Shown: one piece after another, positions 52,070 to 61,949 of the stretch | Layout: each line of letters begins with the position of its first letter | Numbering within the stretch: position 1 is the first letter of the stretch | Assembly: GCF_001500315.1 (NCBI RefSeq) | Contig: NZ_LLER01000004.1 | Coordinates: forward strand, 61,356-125,355 | Reading direction: 5' to 3' | Length of the DNA: 64,000 bases | From: Staphylococcus auricularis | Lineage (GTDB): Bacteria > Bacillota > Bacilli > Staphylococcales > Staphylococcaceae | Notes under the pieces: model-generated | What the model was told of the DNA's origin: nothing | The model's database searches: none | What the model saw: the letters and a program-made list of their open reading frames with translations, nothing else | Translations under genes and position numbers: made by a program

Positions 52070-52287
52070 ATAAACACTCCCTTATATTTGTTGTTTATTT
52101 CAATTATACATGAACTCAAATATAAAACCATAACAGATTGCTGTATCACGCGGCTTTAAAGCAGTGTGACTTTAAAAGCATAAAGCGATTCTGTGTAAGT
52201 TGTTGCATGCTTTATCCATAGCAAATCGATGTTATAATAAATTTAATACATGGAACGTATGAAAGATATGAAAAGGAGAATCTGCCT

Positions 52288-52668
52288 ATGACGCTATTCG
52301 ATCTACCAAACTATGTCATGTACACGATGATCGGCGTTGTGCTATTAACGTTATTTTGCAACCTGGCATTACAACGATGGTTCACAGCAGCGATAGTGAC
52401 TTTTGTAGTGCTAGGTGTTGCAGCGTTCATCATACCAAATTTTGAAAATATTCCATTTAGAACATTACTTGGCTATGCAGCATTCATGGCTATTATCAGT
52501 CTTATTATTAGCTTTTTAATGTGGTACTTTACACGTAATTGGAGACGTAAGCGCCGCGATAAAAAATTAGCAAAACAACTGCGTAAACGTGAGCAAATGC
52601 AACCACCATATCATCATCAGCCACAAGACCATTCATTTTATGATCAAATGCGACATCGACGTCGATAA
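52288..52668 (+). CDS. Small membrane protein with basic tail (unknown)
   Basis: 126 aa: three hydrophobic segments (about 10-28, 33-50, 60-85) followed by a very basic cytosolic tail (RNWRRKRRDKKLAKQLRKRE) and a His/Gln/Pro-rich end (PPYHHQPQDHSF). AAAAGGAG precedes the ATG with good spacing. Syntenic small membrane proteins exist next to pepF in staphylococci, but I do not recognise a function. It may interact with nucleic acid or acidic lipids through the tail. Confidence 0.75.
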   Translation: MTLFDLPNYVMYTMIGVVLLTLFCNLALQRWFTAAIVTFVVLGVAAFIIPNFENIPFRTLLGYAAFMAIISLIISFLMWYFTRNWRRKRRDKKLAKQLRKREQMQPPYHHQPQDHSFYDQMRHRRR

Positions 52669-52859
52669 CTGTTGCAAATCATTGTTAAAGTGTCTGGTGC
52701 AGCGTTGATGAAAATTTGAGTATCGTACAAAGATGGACTGAGATTAAATTTGGTTCATAGATAACCTGAGATTAAATTTAGTTAAGAGATTGATGCAAAA
52801 TGAGTTTAGTGTTGAAATGTTGTGAGCTTAAGTTGTATAAAAATATATGAGTGTTAATG

Positions 52860-52890
52860 AAGAGCTGATTGAAATAATCAGTTCTTTTTT
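52860..52890 (+). terminator. Orphan terminator-like hairpin
   Basis: agagctgatt (52861-52870) pairs with aatcagttct (52876-52885), followed by ttttt. There is no gene within 190 bp upstream, so it may end the transcript of the membrane-protein gene or be a relic. Confidence 0.7.
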
Positions 52891-52943
52891 GTTGAGGGGA
52901 TGGCTGGAAGGCATTGAAGGTGTCAGATAAGTATCTTATATGC

Positions 52944-52977
<34 letters not shown>

Positions 52978-53725
52978 GAGATTTAAAAATGTAGCTATGT
53001 TTCATTAAGTACTAATTAGTGTCTTATGATTATATTTCGTTGTTGTAGCATATGATTTGTGTTTGTTATGTGGTTATACATACATGCTGCTACTTTAATG
53101 TTGCTGTAACGTATCACTTGAAATCAGCCTAAGATTAAAAGTTTTATATAGCTAATAAGTAAGCCTAGCTATAAAATGCTAAGTGACTGTTAGATCTCAT
53201 TATATTTAAGAAACTTACAGTCTTGCTTAAATGTATCGACCATAGTCTATACGTGAATGAAAGCTTCTTAGATCCATATATAGTGTAAATATGACGTTTG
53301 TAAGCAAAGAATGTTATGATTTCGTCTTTAAAGATTCATAATATAACGCATTTGCAAGTTTGACGATGGTATTTCAAACATTCATAATCAATATCGAGAG
53401 AGCGCATAGCATTAAAACCTCTAAAACCTCGTTATAAATGTTTAAAAATCTGTATATTATACACTATAGGTTTACATAACATATCTATATTGAATTTCTA
53501 CTTTCTTTACAGCGTAAATTTAATATATAGTAAGCAGTCTACTGAATGGTTAGTTTTATAATATATTTAGCTTTCAGTAATGGTAACTAAATTTTATACA
53601 GTTAAGTTTAGTATGTATTCCTAATTAATAAATGTTTCGAATCATCGTTTACTAATATAAGTTATTTATTAAATACATTAGTCACTGCATTATTGCAATT
53701 AGAATTAATGGTGCTATACTAAACA

Positions 53726-53930
53726 TGAGATCAAGACAATAGCTTTTTATTTAACGATATCTGTATATTGTCATGATCTCATAAAATTCACTTTAATTAT
53801 CAAAAGTACATATGGTATGTCTTTTGGTAATACAACCCACCCTAGAACTTTAGTGATGCCTTAGACCTCATAGTCTTTGGCTAATCTAAAAGCTACCAAT
53901 TTCAATCGAAATTGGTAGCTTCTTTTTTTA
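53726..53930 (+). ncRNA. Candidate structured small RNA with its own promoter and terminator
   Basis: The promoter is TTGCAA (53693-53698) with a 16-nt spacer to TATACT (53715-53720). The predicted RNA has four helices. H1 is 9+7 bp (53725-53733/53774-53782 and 53735-53741/53766-53772). H2 is 11 bp (53796-53806/53821-53831, one wobble) plus an inner 5 bp. H3 is a smaller GCC..AGAC/GTCT..GGC. H4 is a perfect 14-bp terminator stem (53890-53903/53908-53921) with T7. A single-stranded CAACCCACCC lies between H2 and H3. No coding potential is seen. I do not recognise a known family. Confidence 0.65.
53890..53929. terminator. Strong terminator (candidate RNA; may also serve femB)
   Basis: A perfect 14-bp stem with loop aatc, followed by ctttttttaa. 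It faces the femB stop 120 bp away. On the minus strand the tail is weaker. Confidence 0.88.
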
Positions 53931-54048
53931 ATACTTCTTTTTTTAACTCAATATATTAAATAACGCCCTTGCTATAGGATTCGTTCATAATTATAACAAA
54001 GGCGTACTTAACAACTTCAATATAAGTGTATAACTGCGATCACATGAG

Positions 54049-55308
54049 TTATTTTTTTACTTTCTTACGAATACTATCTAATGTTGTGAAGATCCAGTAT
54101 TTCACTTTTCTAATTGGTTTATAGAAATCACCAATAAGTTCTTCTATTTGTACATTAAATCCTCGTTTGAAACGATATACACCGTAATCTTCACTGTCTT
54201 CAGTGAAATCACCAGATAAGCCGTAGAAGTTATATCTACTATAACCATGTTCAAAGCAATAGTTAATCATAAACCAATGCATCATATATGGACCCATATA
54301 TTGATTATATTTTTCAGAAGAACCACCAGAGAAGTAGTTCACTTCATATGCATTTGCAAAGTAAACACCAGAAGCAAGGTTAAGAATAGAACCGTCAGTT
54401 TGTCTTAATTCACTTGCATGTAACAATTCTTTTTGGTCATGATCGATTTGTTTATCGAGTTCCGCAATTTTTTTCAATTGTTTTTCTGATTTATTTTCTT
54501 TTTGCATCATTTGGTCACGACGTGTTTCTAAATCGTTAAGTGATGCTTGTAAACTTTCGACATATTCATCTAAGTCGATATATGCTAATGGCACAAGAAC
54601 TTTATCACCATAATTGTCTAAGAAATTATAGAAGTAGTCATCTGTTTTTGATGCAAAACCTTGTCGTTCTTCTGTTTCACGATAAAGATCTAGGAATAAA
54701 TCGAACTCATCACGATCAAGAAATCTCACTTTGACACCGTAATTTTTCGCTTTATTAATATTACGTTTTCTTTGGCTATCAAATTGTTTTTTGATTGTTT
54801 TAGGTGTTTCATTTTCAAGGTTTAACACACCCATCCAGCGCACTTGACTTGAACTATCATATTGCGTCGTAAAGCCATGGTGTTTGTATCCGAATGATTT
54901 AAATAAATTAACCACAGCATCATTTTGAGTCACATCATCGTGTTGGTTAATATCTTTGTCATAAATATTATAAATCCAATATGGATCCATTTTGACATAT
55001 AAGCAATTATGTTGTTGTAAATATTTATCTAATTCTTTCAGATAAAAATCCACTAATCCTAGATCACTATAATCCATGACTGGACCACGATTAGAATAAT
55101 AAACATAACTACCCATTGTTGGGATTTTAGAAAAAAGGCTCGCAGCAATCACTTGGTTTTCGTCGTCTTTGATTCCTAGTAATACAACTTGAAAACCATC
55201 TTGTTCTCTTGTCGCTATATTTTCTTTAACCTGGAAATAATGACTCTCTAACGCTGGATTTTGTACAAAATTGTCATATTCTTTGACAGTTAATTCCGTA
55301 AATATCAT
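54049..55308 (-). CDS. femB: Aminoacyltransferase FemB (glycines 4-5 of the interpeptide bridge)
   Basis: 419 aa, the S. aureus length. Two GNAT-like subdomains are interrupted by a coiled-coil arm (about residues 245-305, with alternating Glu/Lys/Leu: [16 protein letters not shown]). FemB uses glycyl-tRNA to add Gly4 and Gly5 to the pentaglycine bridge. Conserved blocks include [11 protein letters not shown] near residue 70 and the C-terminal [13 protein letters not shown]. It lies 20 bp after femA and is the second gene of the operon. Confidence 0.96.
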   Translation of the reverse strand: MIFTELTVKEYDNFVQNPALESHYFQVKENIATREQDGFQVVLLGIKDDENQVIAASLFSKIPTMGSYVYYSNRGPVMDYSDLGLVDFYLKELDKYLQQHNCLYVKMDPYWIYNIYDKDINQHDDVTQNDAVVNLFKSFGYKHHGFTTQYDSSSQVRWMGVLNLENETPKTIKKQFDSQRKRNINKAKNYGVKVRFLDRDEFDLFLDLYRETEERQGFASKTDDYFYNFLDNYGDKVLVPLAYIDLDEYVESLQASLNDLETRRDQMMQKENKSEKQLKKIAELDKQIDHDQKELLHASELRQTDGSILNLASGVYFANAYEVNYFSGGSSEKYNQYMGPYMMHWFMINYCFEHGYSRYNFYGLSGDFTEDSEDYGVYRFKRGFNVQIEELIGDFYKPIRKVKYWIFTTLDSIRKKVKK

Positions 55309-55328
55309 TCTAACCTATTCCTTTCTGA

Positions 55329-56597
55329 TTAACGTGATTTGAGTTTGTTTTGTAGCTTTTTCAATGTAGTATATACTTTGTACATGGGTTTGTTAACGGG
55401 TTTAATGAAATCACCGATATATTCGATTACATCAGCGTTAAAACCTTTTTTGAATTTCACTACACCTGCGTCTTCTGCATCTTCACTGAAATCACCGCTA
55501 ATACCATAGAAATTATATCTATCGATATCGTGTTCTAATGCATAATTAATCATTTCCCATTGGATTGCATAACTACCTGCAAAATGTCTGTATTTGTTTG
55601 CTGTACCACCTGCATAATATACAACCTCGAAAGGATTAATGATAAAGAACGCTGCAGATATAGGTAATTCGTTGCCGTGTTCTTGTTGTAAAGATTGAGC
55701 ATCTTCAATTTTGTTTTCATTTGCTTTTAAATGCTCAGTAAGATTTTCTTTTTTGTTCAATGATTTCTTATTATCTGGTCTTTTTTCTAAGTCTTTTTCA
55801 GCTTTGTTAATTTCTTTTGTTAAGTCATCGTGTTCCTGATGTAGTTCTTTGAGATACTCATCAAAATCAATATACGCCATTGGTACAAGCACACGATCTT
55901 TATAGTACTTGTATCTATTGTAATAAAAACTATCTTCACGATCTATAAAGTTTTTAGATTCTGACGTATCTTCCATAAATGAGCGGAACAACGGTAGTTC
56001 TTCTTCGCTGAGATATTTGACTTTTACCCCGTTTTTCTTAACTTTTTTAATATTTCTTTTTCTTAAACTATCCATATCATTAAGTACATCTTTAGCTGTT
56101 TTATCTCGTAAATCTAGGACAGAATGGAATCGAACTTGGTATTCTTGATGGAATCCTGTAGTGAATCCTTGATGTTGATATCCTAATTGTTTCATTTTAT
56201 CAAATAACCAATCATGGCCTGCGTTTTCAATCACATCGCCGTCGTGGTTTCTATATTGATAAGCAACATATGGATCAACACGTAAATATAAACCATTATT
56301 TTGTTTTACGTATTTTGAAAGTTCATTGAAAAAGTAATGAACGAGTTCTTTATTTTCAAAGTCAATAACTGGCCCTCTATTTGAGTAGAAATATTTGAAT
56401 ACTTTCATCACTGGGACTGCAGTTAAGAGACAAGCTGCAATCACTTGATTGTCATTATCTTTAACACCAACTAAATGTGTTTCAGTGCCTTCAGCAATTT
56501 TCAATTCATAATTCCCTACCATTTGTGTGAAATGGCTGTTAGGCATGTTATCAACAAATGATCCAAATTCTATTGCTGTTAAATTTACAAATTTCAT
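55329..56597 (-). CDS. femA: Aminoacyltransferase FemA (glycines 2-3 of the interpeptide bridge)
   Basis: 422 aa. It has the same fold as FemB, with a coiled-coil arm near 245-310 (EINKAEKDLEKRPDNKKSL) and matching motifs FYSNRGPVIDF and YNFYGISGDFSEDAED. It adds Gly2 and Gly3 to lipid-II-glycine and is essential or nearly so, and needed for methicillin resistance and lysostaphin sensitivity. It is the first gene of the operon, preceded by TAGGAGTTATAATA. The upstream 309 bp contain no gene; in S. aureus the trp operon precedes femA. Confidence 0.96.
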   Translation of the reverse strand: MKFVNLTAIEFGSFVDNMPNSHFTQMVGNYELKIAEGTETHLVGVKDNDNQVIAACLLTAVPVMKVFKYFYSNRGPVIDFENKELVHYFFNELSKYVKQNNGLYLRVDPYVAYQYRNHDGDVIENAGHDWLFDKMKQLGYQHQGFTTGFHQEYQVRFHSVLDLRDKTAKDVLNDMDSLRKRNIKKVKKNGVKVKYLSEEELPLFRSFMEDTSESKNFIDREDSFYYNRYKYYKDRVLVPMAYIDFDEYLKELHQEHDDLTKEINKAEKDLEKRPDNKKSLNKKENLTEHLKANENKIEDAQSLQQEHGNELPISAAFFIINPFEVVYYAGGTANKYRHFAGSYAIQWEMINYALEHDIDRYNFYGISGDFSEDAEDAGVVKFKKGFNADVIEYIGDFIKPVNKPMYKVYTTLKKLQNKLKSR

Positions 56598-56906
56598 TAT
56601 TATAACTCCTATTATATCTAAATTTCTATCTGATTCTTGTAGGAATCCTTAACCTCACCTATTATACAATACTCACTATAAAAACTAAATCAATAGGCGT
56701 CACTACAATGTGCTAAATTATTTAAGCTACTCATTGTTTCTATTCCCTACTATTTTCATTTATAGGATTAATTTTCAAATATATTAACTCGCTGGATTTT
56801 TGAAGCCGTTATCCCCTACTTCGGATTGTACTTATCACTATGTACGCACGCATAGGTAGGTTATTCATCATTAATTACATCATCGTCGTTTGCGCTTCAA
56901 CCTGCA
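56598..56906. other. Intergenic region between the M42 peptidase gene and femA
   Basis: 309 bp without a credible gene. It must carry the femA promoter on the minus strand and the 3' end of the upstream peptidase transcript. No convincing -35/-10 pair or strong hairpin was found by eye. Confidence 0.5.
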
Positions 56907-57941
56907 CTATACCATTTCTGATAAACAGTATGCGTAAAGCAATTGTTGTGTCGCTTTTAAAGAATCTAAGTGCGTACGTTCCATCGCATGTGAAGATTCA
57001 ATCCCTGCACCAAATAAACCATGTTTCACATCAGCGCCTGCTTTAAGTGCTGCAGAAGCATCTGAAGTATAGAATGGATAGATATCGACTTTATAAGGAA
57101 TATCATTTGCTTTACATAAATCCACAAGTTGTTGACGTAACACTTTATGATAAGGGCCAGAAGCGTCTTTTGCACAGATTGAAACGGTATATTCGTCAGA
57201 AGTTTGACCATCGCCTAATGCTCCCATATCTAATGCGATAAATTCTTTGATTTTAGGAGAAATAGAAGCATTCGCACCGTAGCCGATTTCTTCATTATTT
57301 GAAATGTAAAATTGTGTTGTGTGCGGTAAAGTGATTTGTTCTTCTTTTAATTTTTTTAATAATTCAAGAATCATCGCTACACTGGCTTTATCATCCAAGT
57401 GGCGTGATTTAATAAATCCGGATTGTGTGATTTGTGTACGTGGATCAAAACTAACGAAGTCCCCTACACTGATACCTAACTGTTCAGTTTGTTCTTTGGA
57501 TTGCACTTTTTCATCTAATCTGACTTCGATATGCTCATCATCACGAGGAATTGCATCATTGTTGTGATAAACATGCACGCTTGTTTCATGGAGACAAATC
57601 GTTCCTGTGTATATTTCACCTGAAGCGGTCTCGATTTCACAGTATTCCCCTTCGATTGCATTATAACTAAATCCACCGATCAGAGATAATGCTAATCGTC
57701 CATCTGCTTTAACCTCTTTGACCATTGCACCTAACGTATCCACGTGTGCAGTCACAACACGTTGTTCACTATCATTGTCCCCTGGCACTGTAATCAGTAA
57801 TGCACCTTTATTTGTCGTTTCAGTTTCAAAATCTAACGCTTCAGCTTCTTTTTTCACAAATTGAATTGCACGCTCAGCATTCCCTGACGGACTATTAATC
57901 TCTGTCAGCGACTTAATTGTATCTAAAATTTCGTTTTCCAT
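56907..57941 (-). CDS. M42-family metallo-aminopeptidase (glutamyl aminopeptidase/endoglucanase-like)
   Basis: 344 aa. Zinc ligands are visible: His/Asp in VTAHVDTLGAMV, Asp in SRHLDDKASVAMIL, Glu-Glu in ISNNEEIGYGANAS, Asp in FIALDMGALG and His in IESSHAMERTH. M42 enzymes form large tetrahedral complexes that trim peptides. ATG 57941 fits the AAAGGG site better than GTG at 57950. It stands alone between the polymerase and femA. Confidence 0.93.
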   Translation of the reverse strand: MENEILDTIKSLTEINSPSGNAERAIQFVKKEAEALDFETETTNKGALLITVPGDNDSEQRVVTAHVDTLGAMVKEVKADGRLALSLIGGFSYNAIEGEYCEIETASGEIYTGTICLHETSVHVYHNNDAIPRDDEHIEVRLDEKVQSKEQTEQLGISVGDFVSFDPRTQITQSGFIKSRHLDDKASVAMILELLKKLKEEQITLPHTTQFYISNNEEIGYGANASISPKIKEFIALDMGALGDGQTSDEYTVSICAKDASGPYHKVLRQQLVDLCKANDIPYKVDIYPFYTSDASAALKAGADVKHGLFGAGIESSHAMERTHLDSLKATQQLLYAYCLSEMV

Positions 57942-58202
57942 CTCAATCACCCTTTCTTTATCCTCAATTGTAACGAGAATCCAGTAAAAATGATACTTAA
58001 TTGATATTCAAAATAGATTGTAATCAAGAAGTATCATCCCCATTCAGATCCCCTCCTTAAGCCACAGTATGAGACGTATAAAAATGTATGGTGAATGATC
58101 AGGCGTTGATGAGTATAAAGTGTAGAGAGGTCACCCTTTTATACATATTAGGTTTACATAACATTTCTATATTTAACTAAAATAAAATGTTTTTGTAACG
58201 TT

Positions 58203-59465
58203 TTACATTTTGTGTCCTGCCATTAGACCTAATCGATTGTGTTTTGTACCTGCATCAGTGTATGAAATAGCTTTCGATACGCTGCCTTTACCGTATTTTT
58301 GATGTAAATAATCGATCGTTTTGGCTAAGCGTTCATTCCGTTTACGTTCATATTCATTGATAAATAAATTAAGCTGACGAGTTTCTTCTCCTACAAATTG
58401 GGTTAATGACACGCTCAATGTACGATACAAGGCACTTTGATCACATAATTGATCAGCAAAATACTCAACGACTTTAAATATATCCTTTTCTAAATTGGTA
58501 GGTTCGTCTAACGTATATTGTTTGTGGACGCTACCGACATCACTATAGCCAAACGAAAAACTAATTGTCCGCGCGAGTTGTTTACGTTGGCGCACGCGGG
58601 TCGCTACATCTTCAATCAATTCTTGCATCACGATTTTGGCTTCATCGTATTTATAGTCACGCATGAGTATTTGGCTTTTACAAATAGAAGGATTGGTCAC
58701 TTTATACTTATCACGGACGCGACTACTATCGATACCGTTAGCATGTAAATGTAGGTCAACGCCTATGATGCCGAAATCACGTTTTAAATACTGATAGGGA
58801 TAATTTGCTAAATCTCCTACCGAAAAAATACCGCGTTTATTTAATTTCATTTCTGTCCGTTTATTAATGCCCCAAAACTCACTCAATGGCTGAATACGCC
58901 ACAATTTATTAGGCACATCGTGATATCGCCATTCAGCTAATTTCTCTGGTGTGTGTTTCGCTTCCACATCCATAGATACTTTGCTGAGTAACATATTCGA
59001 ACCAATGCCGATCGTACAATCAATTTGTGTCTCTTCTTTAATTTCCTTTCTCAACTTATCGCAAAAAGAATATAAAGTACTGCTAAAGCGATGATAACTA
59101 TCAGTTACGTCCATAAAGAATTCATCAATACTATATTGGTGTAGATCTTCCGGCGCCACATAGCGCAAAGCAATTTTAGAAATTTGTAATGACACTTCTA
59201 AATATTTACGCATGCTCGGATTGATAATATAAATATCGTTGTGGTGTGGAATTTCGAATAAACGTGAACCTGTTTTAACCCCCATCGCTTTCAAAGCAGG
59301 TGTGGCTGCTAGTACCACAGAACCTTGTCTTTTCGTATCTGCTACGACTGCGAGTTTCACTTTTGTTGGATCTAATCCTTTTTGAATACAAGATACGCTA
59401 GCAAAAAAGCTTTTTTGGTCTATACATAATACATCCCTATCTTCTAATAGATTATAGTCATACAT
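58203..59465 (-). CDS. Y-family DNA polymerase (UmuC/UvrX-like), SOS-regulated
   Basis: 420 aa. The palm motifs are VLCIDQKSFFASVSCI near the N terminus and HQYSIDEFFMDVTDS near residue 115, which supply the catalytic acidic residues. HhH and little-finger regions follow (WGINKRTEMKLNKRGI). It performs error-prone translesion synthesis. Two LexA boxes lie upstream, and as I recall the S. aureus orthologue belongs to the LexA regulon. It is distinct from the housekeeping DinB. It has a GGGGGAG site and is transcribed away from the tautomerase gene. Confidence 0.93.
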   Translation of the reverse strand: MYDYNLLEDRDVLCIDQKSFFASVSCIQKGLDPTKVKLAVVADTKRQGSVVLAATPALKAMGVKTGSRLFEIPHHNDIYIINPSMRKYLEVSLQISKIALRYVAPEDLHQYSIDEFFMDVTDSYHRFSSTLYSFCDKLRKEIKEETQIDCTIGIGSNMLLSKVSMDVEAKHTPEKLAEWRYHDVPNKLWRIQPLSEFWGINKRTEMKLNKRGIFSVGDLANYPYQYLKRDFGIIGVDLHLHANGIDSSRVRDKYKVTNPSICKSQILMRDYKYDEAKIVMQELIEDVATRVRQRKQLARTISFSFGYSDVGSVHKQYTLDEPTNLEKDIFKVVEYFADQLCDQSALYRTLSVSLTQFVGEETRQLNLFINEYERKRNERLAKTIDYLHQKYGKGSVSKAISYTDAGTKHNRLGLMAGHKM

Positions 59466-59564
59466 GACTCGCTCCCCCTAATCTATCATTTATCTTTACT
59501 AAGTTAGAATGGCTTTTTCATTCTCAATATACGCTTTGAACTTTTTGTATAGTTCTATTTTATA

Positions 59565-59607
59565 CGAACACCTGTTCTGTTTCAATACTATAGCGAACAA
59601 AAGTTCT
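59565..59607. promoter_or_regulatory. Two LexA (SOS) boxes
   Basis: CGAACACCTGTTCT (59565-59578) and CGAACAAAAGTTCT (59594-59607) match the Gram-positive LexA operator CGAACRNRYGTTCG closely. They lie between the divergent polymerase and tautomerase genes, 100-145 bp from the polymerase start and 67-110 bp from the tautomerase start. Confidence 0.88.
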
Positions 59608-59673
59608 ATTTTAAATATTTCGTATCGCGTGTGTTATAATCAACTCGAATCATTATTTAAGGAGGGACGAGCC

Positions 59674-59862
59674 ATGCCAATCGTCAATGTAAAATTATTA
59701 GAAGGTCGTTCAGACGAGCAACTTAAAGCACTCGTAGAAGAAGTAACAAACGCCGTAGAAAAAACAACAAACGCAGATAGAGATGCTATCCAAGTCATTA
59801 TTGAGGAAATGAAAAAATCTCACTATGCAGTCGGTGGCGTAAGAAAATCTGAACAATCTTAA
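59674..59862 (+). CDS. 4-oxalocrotonate tautomerase family protein
   Basis: 62 aa beginning with the catalytic Pro after the initiator Met (MPIVNVKLLEGRSDEQ), the hallmark of this family. Members form hexamers of tiny subunits and catalyse keto-enol tautomerisation or related chemistry. The staphylococcal substrate is unknown. The ATG follows AAGGAGGG; a longer upstream frame from 59509 covers the promoter region and is not real. Confidence 0.92.
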   Translation: MPIVNVKLLEGRSDEQLKALVEEVTNAVEKTTNADRDAIQVIIEEMKKSHYAVGGVRKSEQS

Positions 59863-59871
59863 TGCATGCAA

Positions 59872-59913
59872 AAAACCCAGCAAGTCATGTTACATCATGT
59901 CTTACCGGGTTTT
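59872..59913. terminator. Bidirectional terminator between the tautomerase gene and msrR
   Basis: aaaaccc pairs with gggtttt (59872-59913) with further aag/ctt pairing and mismatches inside. It separates two convergent genes. Confidence 0.65.
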
Positions 59914-59921
59914 ATCACTTT

Positions 59922-60884
59922 TTAATCATTTAAGAACTTTTCAATTTCTTTTTTGTTCGTATCTTTATCAATATCGAGCGCGCTACCATCAGCAGCTGTA
60001 TCGATATCTTGGAAAGAACCTTTCACAGGAACAGTGAGTGTATTCACATTTCTATCTCCGCGTACACCGAAACTTAAGCCTGTTTGCATCAATGTCGTAT
60101 CGGACATATTCGTATTTAAATAGCCTCGTAAAATACCCGCAACTTTAGGTAATTTCAACACTGTGTCAGGCGTAACTAATTCTTGTTTCAACGCCTGCAT
60201 CACTTGTTGTTGACGTCTCACACGACCAAAGTCACCTTCTTCGTCATGTCTAAAGCGCGCATAACCGAGTAACTCTTTCCCGTTCAAACGATGTTGTCCT
60301 TTTTCCAATGATACCCCAATATTTTCTGACATGTCTTTTTCAACATTGATTGGAATACCGTTAGGATCTAATTCATCTACCATTTTCTCAAAGCCGGTAA
60401 AATCAATCACAGCGTAATACTCAGGATCTATGTTTAAGTTTTGTTTTAATGTTTTCCGTAATAATTCGGGTCCGCCGATAGAATAGGCAGAATTAATCTT
60501 ATGCTGTCCATGTCCAGGTATATCAGCATAAATATCACGCATGACTGAGAGTAGTTTCATCTTTTTATGAAGATAATCATACTGTACAACCATGATTGAG
60601 TCCGTTCTAGAGATGCCAGACTGTGCTTTATCCGCACCGAGTACCATCACTGTCAGTTTACCATCATTATTCACCGGACCATTAAATGGTTTCACTTTCA
60701 TATTCTTTCCGTGGTCTTTCGCATATTGAATACCTGAGTGATATCCATGGATACCATAACCGATGACAACTAAAAACAGTAATACGACGACTAATAAGAT
60801 TAAAGGTAATTTTTTAACCTTTTTCTTCTTCGTTCTTCGATATGTTACTTCATTTTCTGAGCTTTGTTTCTTTTCTTCATTCAC
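59922..60884 (-). CDS. msrR: LytR-CpsA-Psr family protein MsrR
   Basis: 320 aa. A short basic cytosolic tail ([10 protein letters not shown]) and one transmembrane helix (about 26-45) precede an external LCP domain with the conserved [32 protein letters not shown] and [19 protein letters not shown] blocks. LCP enzymes attach wall teichoic acid to peptidoglycan. MsrR in S. aureus affects teichoic acid content and beta-lactam tolerance. It is monocistronic, with a long leader before msrA on the other strand. Confidence 0.93.
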   Translation of the reverse strand: MNEEKKQSSENEVTYRRTKKKKVKKLPLILLVVVLLFLVVIGYGIHGYHSGIQYAKDHGKNMKVKPFNGPVNNDGKLTVMVLGADKAQSGISRTDSIMVVQYDYLHKKMKLLSVMRDIYADIPGHGQHKINSAYSIGGPELLRKTLKQNLNIDPEYYAVIDFTGFEKMVDELDPNGIPINVEKDMSENIGVSLEKGQHRLNGKELLGYARFRHDEEGDFGRVRRQQQVMQALKQELVTPDTVLKLPKVAGILRGYLNTNMSDTTLMQTGLSFGVRGDRNVNTLTVPVKGSFQDIDTAADGSALDIDKDTNKKEIEKFLND

Positions 60885-61025
60885 TTTATTCGCACCTTAT
60901 ATCTTCAAAATTACCTAGCTATGTACTATAATTGACACATACTAAAGTTATATAAAAAGAGTATAAAAATCAAGCGATATCTAAATAAATACATCTAAAG
61001 TCCAATATTTTTGAGGGGGACGGAC

Positions 61026-61547
61026 ATGAATATCAATAAAGCTTATTTCGCAGGGGGATGTTTCTGGTGCATGGTGAAACCATTTGACACCTACGATGGC
61101 ATCGAAAAAGTAACTTCAGGTTACATGGGAGGTCACGTAGACAATCCTACGTATGAACAAGTTAAACAAGGCAATACGGGACATTATGAAACAGTCGAAA
61201 TCGAATATGATGTCGCGTTATTTTCTTATCACAAATTACTCGATATTTTCTTCTCTGTCATTGATCCGACCGATGCGGAAGGTCAATTCCAAGACAGAGG
61301 CCCACAATATCAAACCGCTATTTTTTACACCAATGAAAATCAAAAGCAACTGGCAGAAGACTATATCGCTAAACTAGCCCAAACTTATGATAGAGATAAA
61401 GCTATAGCGACTAAAGTGTTACCAGCTTCAGAATTTTTCGAAGCAGAATCATATCATCAAGATTTTTATAAGACGCATCCAGAGCGTTACGCAGAACAAC
61501 AACGTCAACGTCAAGCATTAATGGAAGAACGTCAAAACGAACAATAA
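61026..61547 (+). CDS. msrA: Peptide-methionine (S)-S-oxide reductase MsrA (second copy)
   Basis: 173 aa with GGCFWC at residues 10-15 (Cys12 nucleophile), GYMGGH and the C-terminal [11 protein letters not shown]. It is diverged from the copy at 8627. ATG 61026 is chosen after GAGGGGG; the frame extends upstream to a TTG at 61011 that overlaps this site. In S. aureus the msrA next to msrR is the main inducible copy. Here it is monocistronic, with no msrB partner. Confidence 0.95.
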   Translation: MNINKAYFAGGCFWCMVKPFDTYDGIEKVTSGYMGGHVDNPTYEQVKQGNTGHYETVEIEYDVALFSYHKLLDIFFSVIDPTDAEGQFQDRGPQYQTAIFYTNENQKQLAEDYIAKLAQTYDRDKAIATKVLPASEFFEAESYHQDFYKTHPERYAEQQRQRQALMEERQNEQ

Positions 61548-61728
61548 TGTCGCAGCATTTCAGAACATGCACACGGTAGTTTTGCGCTTTCAGTTTAACA
61601 TGACAAAATCTAATTTAACATCCACATTAAATAAATTTATTGTTTTTTAAAGTTTATTTATGAAAGTCATTTATAAACCATTGGTGAATTTGACAACTAT
61701 TAATCTTTTGTAAAGTTGAATATCCTTG

Positions 61729-61945
61729 TTGTAAACGCTTACTAAAAGTGATAATATAATTGATAGACCATTATCCATTTAAGGTCTACTTCGTATAGTT
61801 AGAATTAAAATGATATTTAAAGAGTATATGATGAACTGTCATTGTCGATGCATACTTTGCTACGAGTAAACATTGTCCACTATGATACCCATCAGTACTT
61901 CAATTAAAATAACCAATGCTTTAGCTAGGGCATTGGTTATTTTTT
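61729..61945 (+). ncRNA. Candidate small RNA downstream of msrA with a cre-like operator
   Basis: TTGTAAACGCTTACT (61729-61743) is an almost complete CcpA cre site. It overlaps the -35 region of a possible promoter whose -10 is GATAAT (61750-61755) or TATAAT (61755-61760). The next 180 nt have no credible ORF, begin with a TAGACC/GGTCTA hairpin near 61764, and end at a strong terminator (61906-61944). This could be a catabolite-repressed sRNA. The -35 is weak, so the call is tentative. Confidence 0.4.
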
Positions 61946-61946
61946 T
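61906..61946. terminator. Bidirectional terminator between msrA and mprF
   Basis: aaaataaccaatgc (61906-61919) pairs with gcattggttatttt (61930-61943) around a 10-nt loop, followed by a T-run on the plus strand. It also ends mprF. Confidence 0.9.
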
Positions 61947-61949
61947 ATG

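Noticed and set aside
53835..53850. AGGGTGGG on the minus strand, resembling the T-box core
   Set aside because: The invariant TGGNACCGCG core is not present, and the surrounding structure is better explained by a plus-strand RNA.
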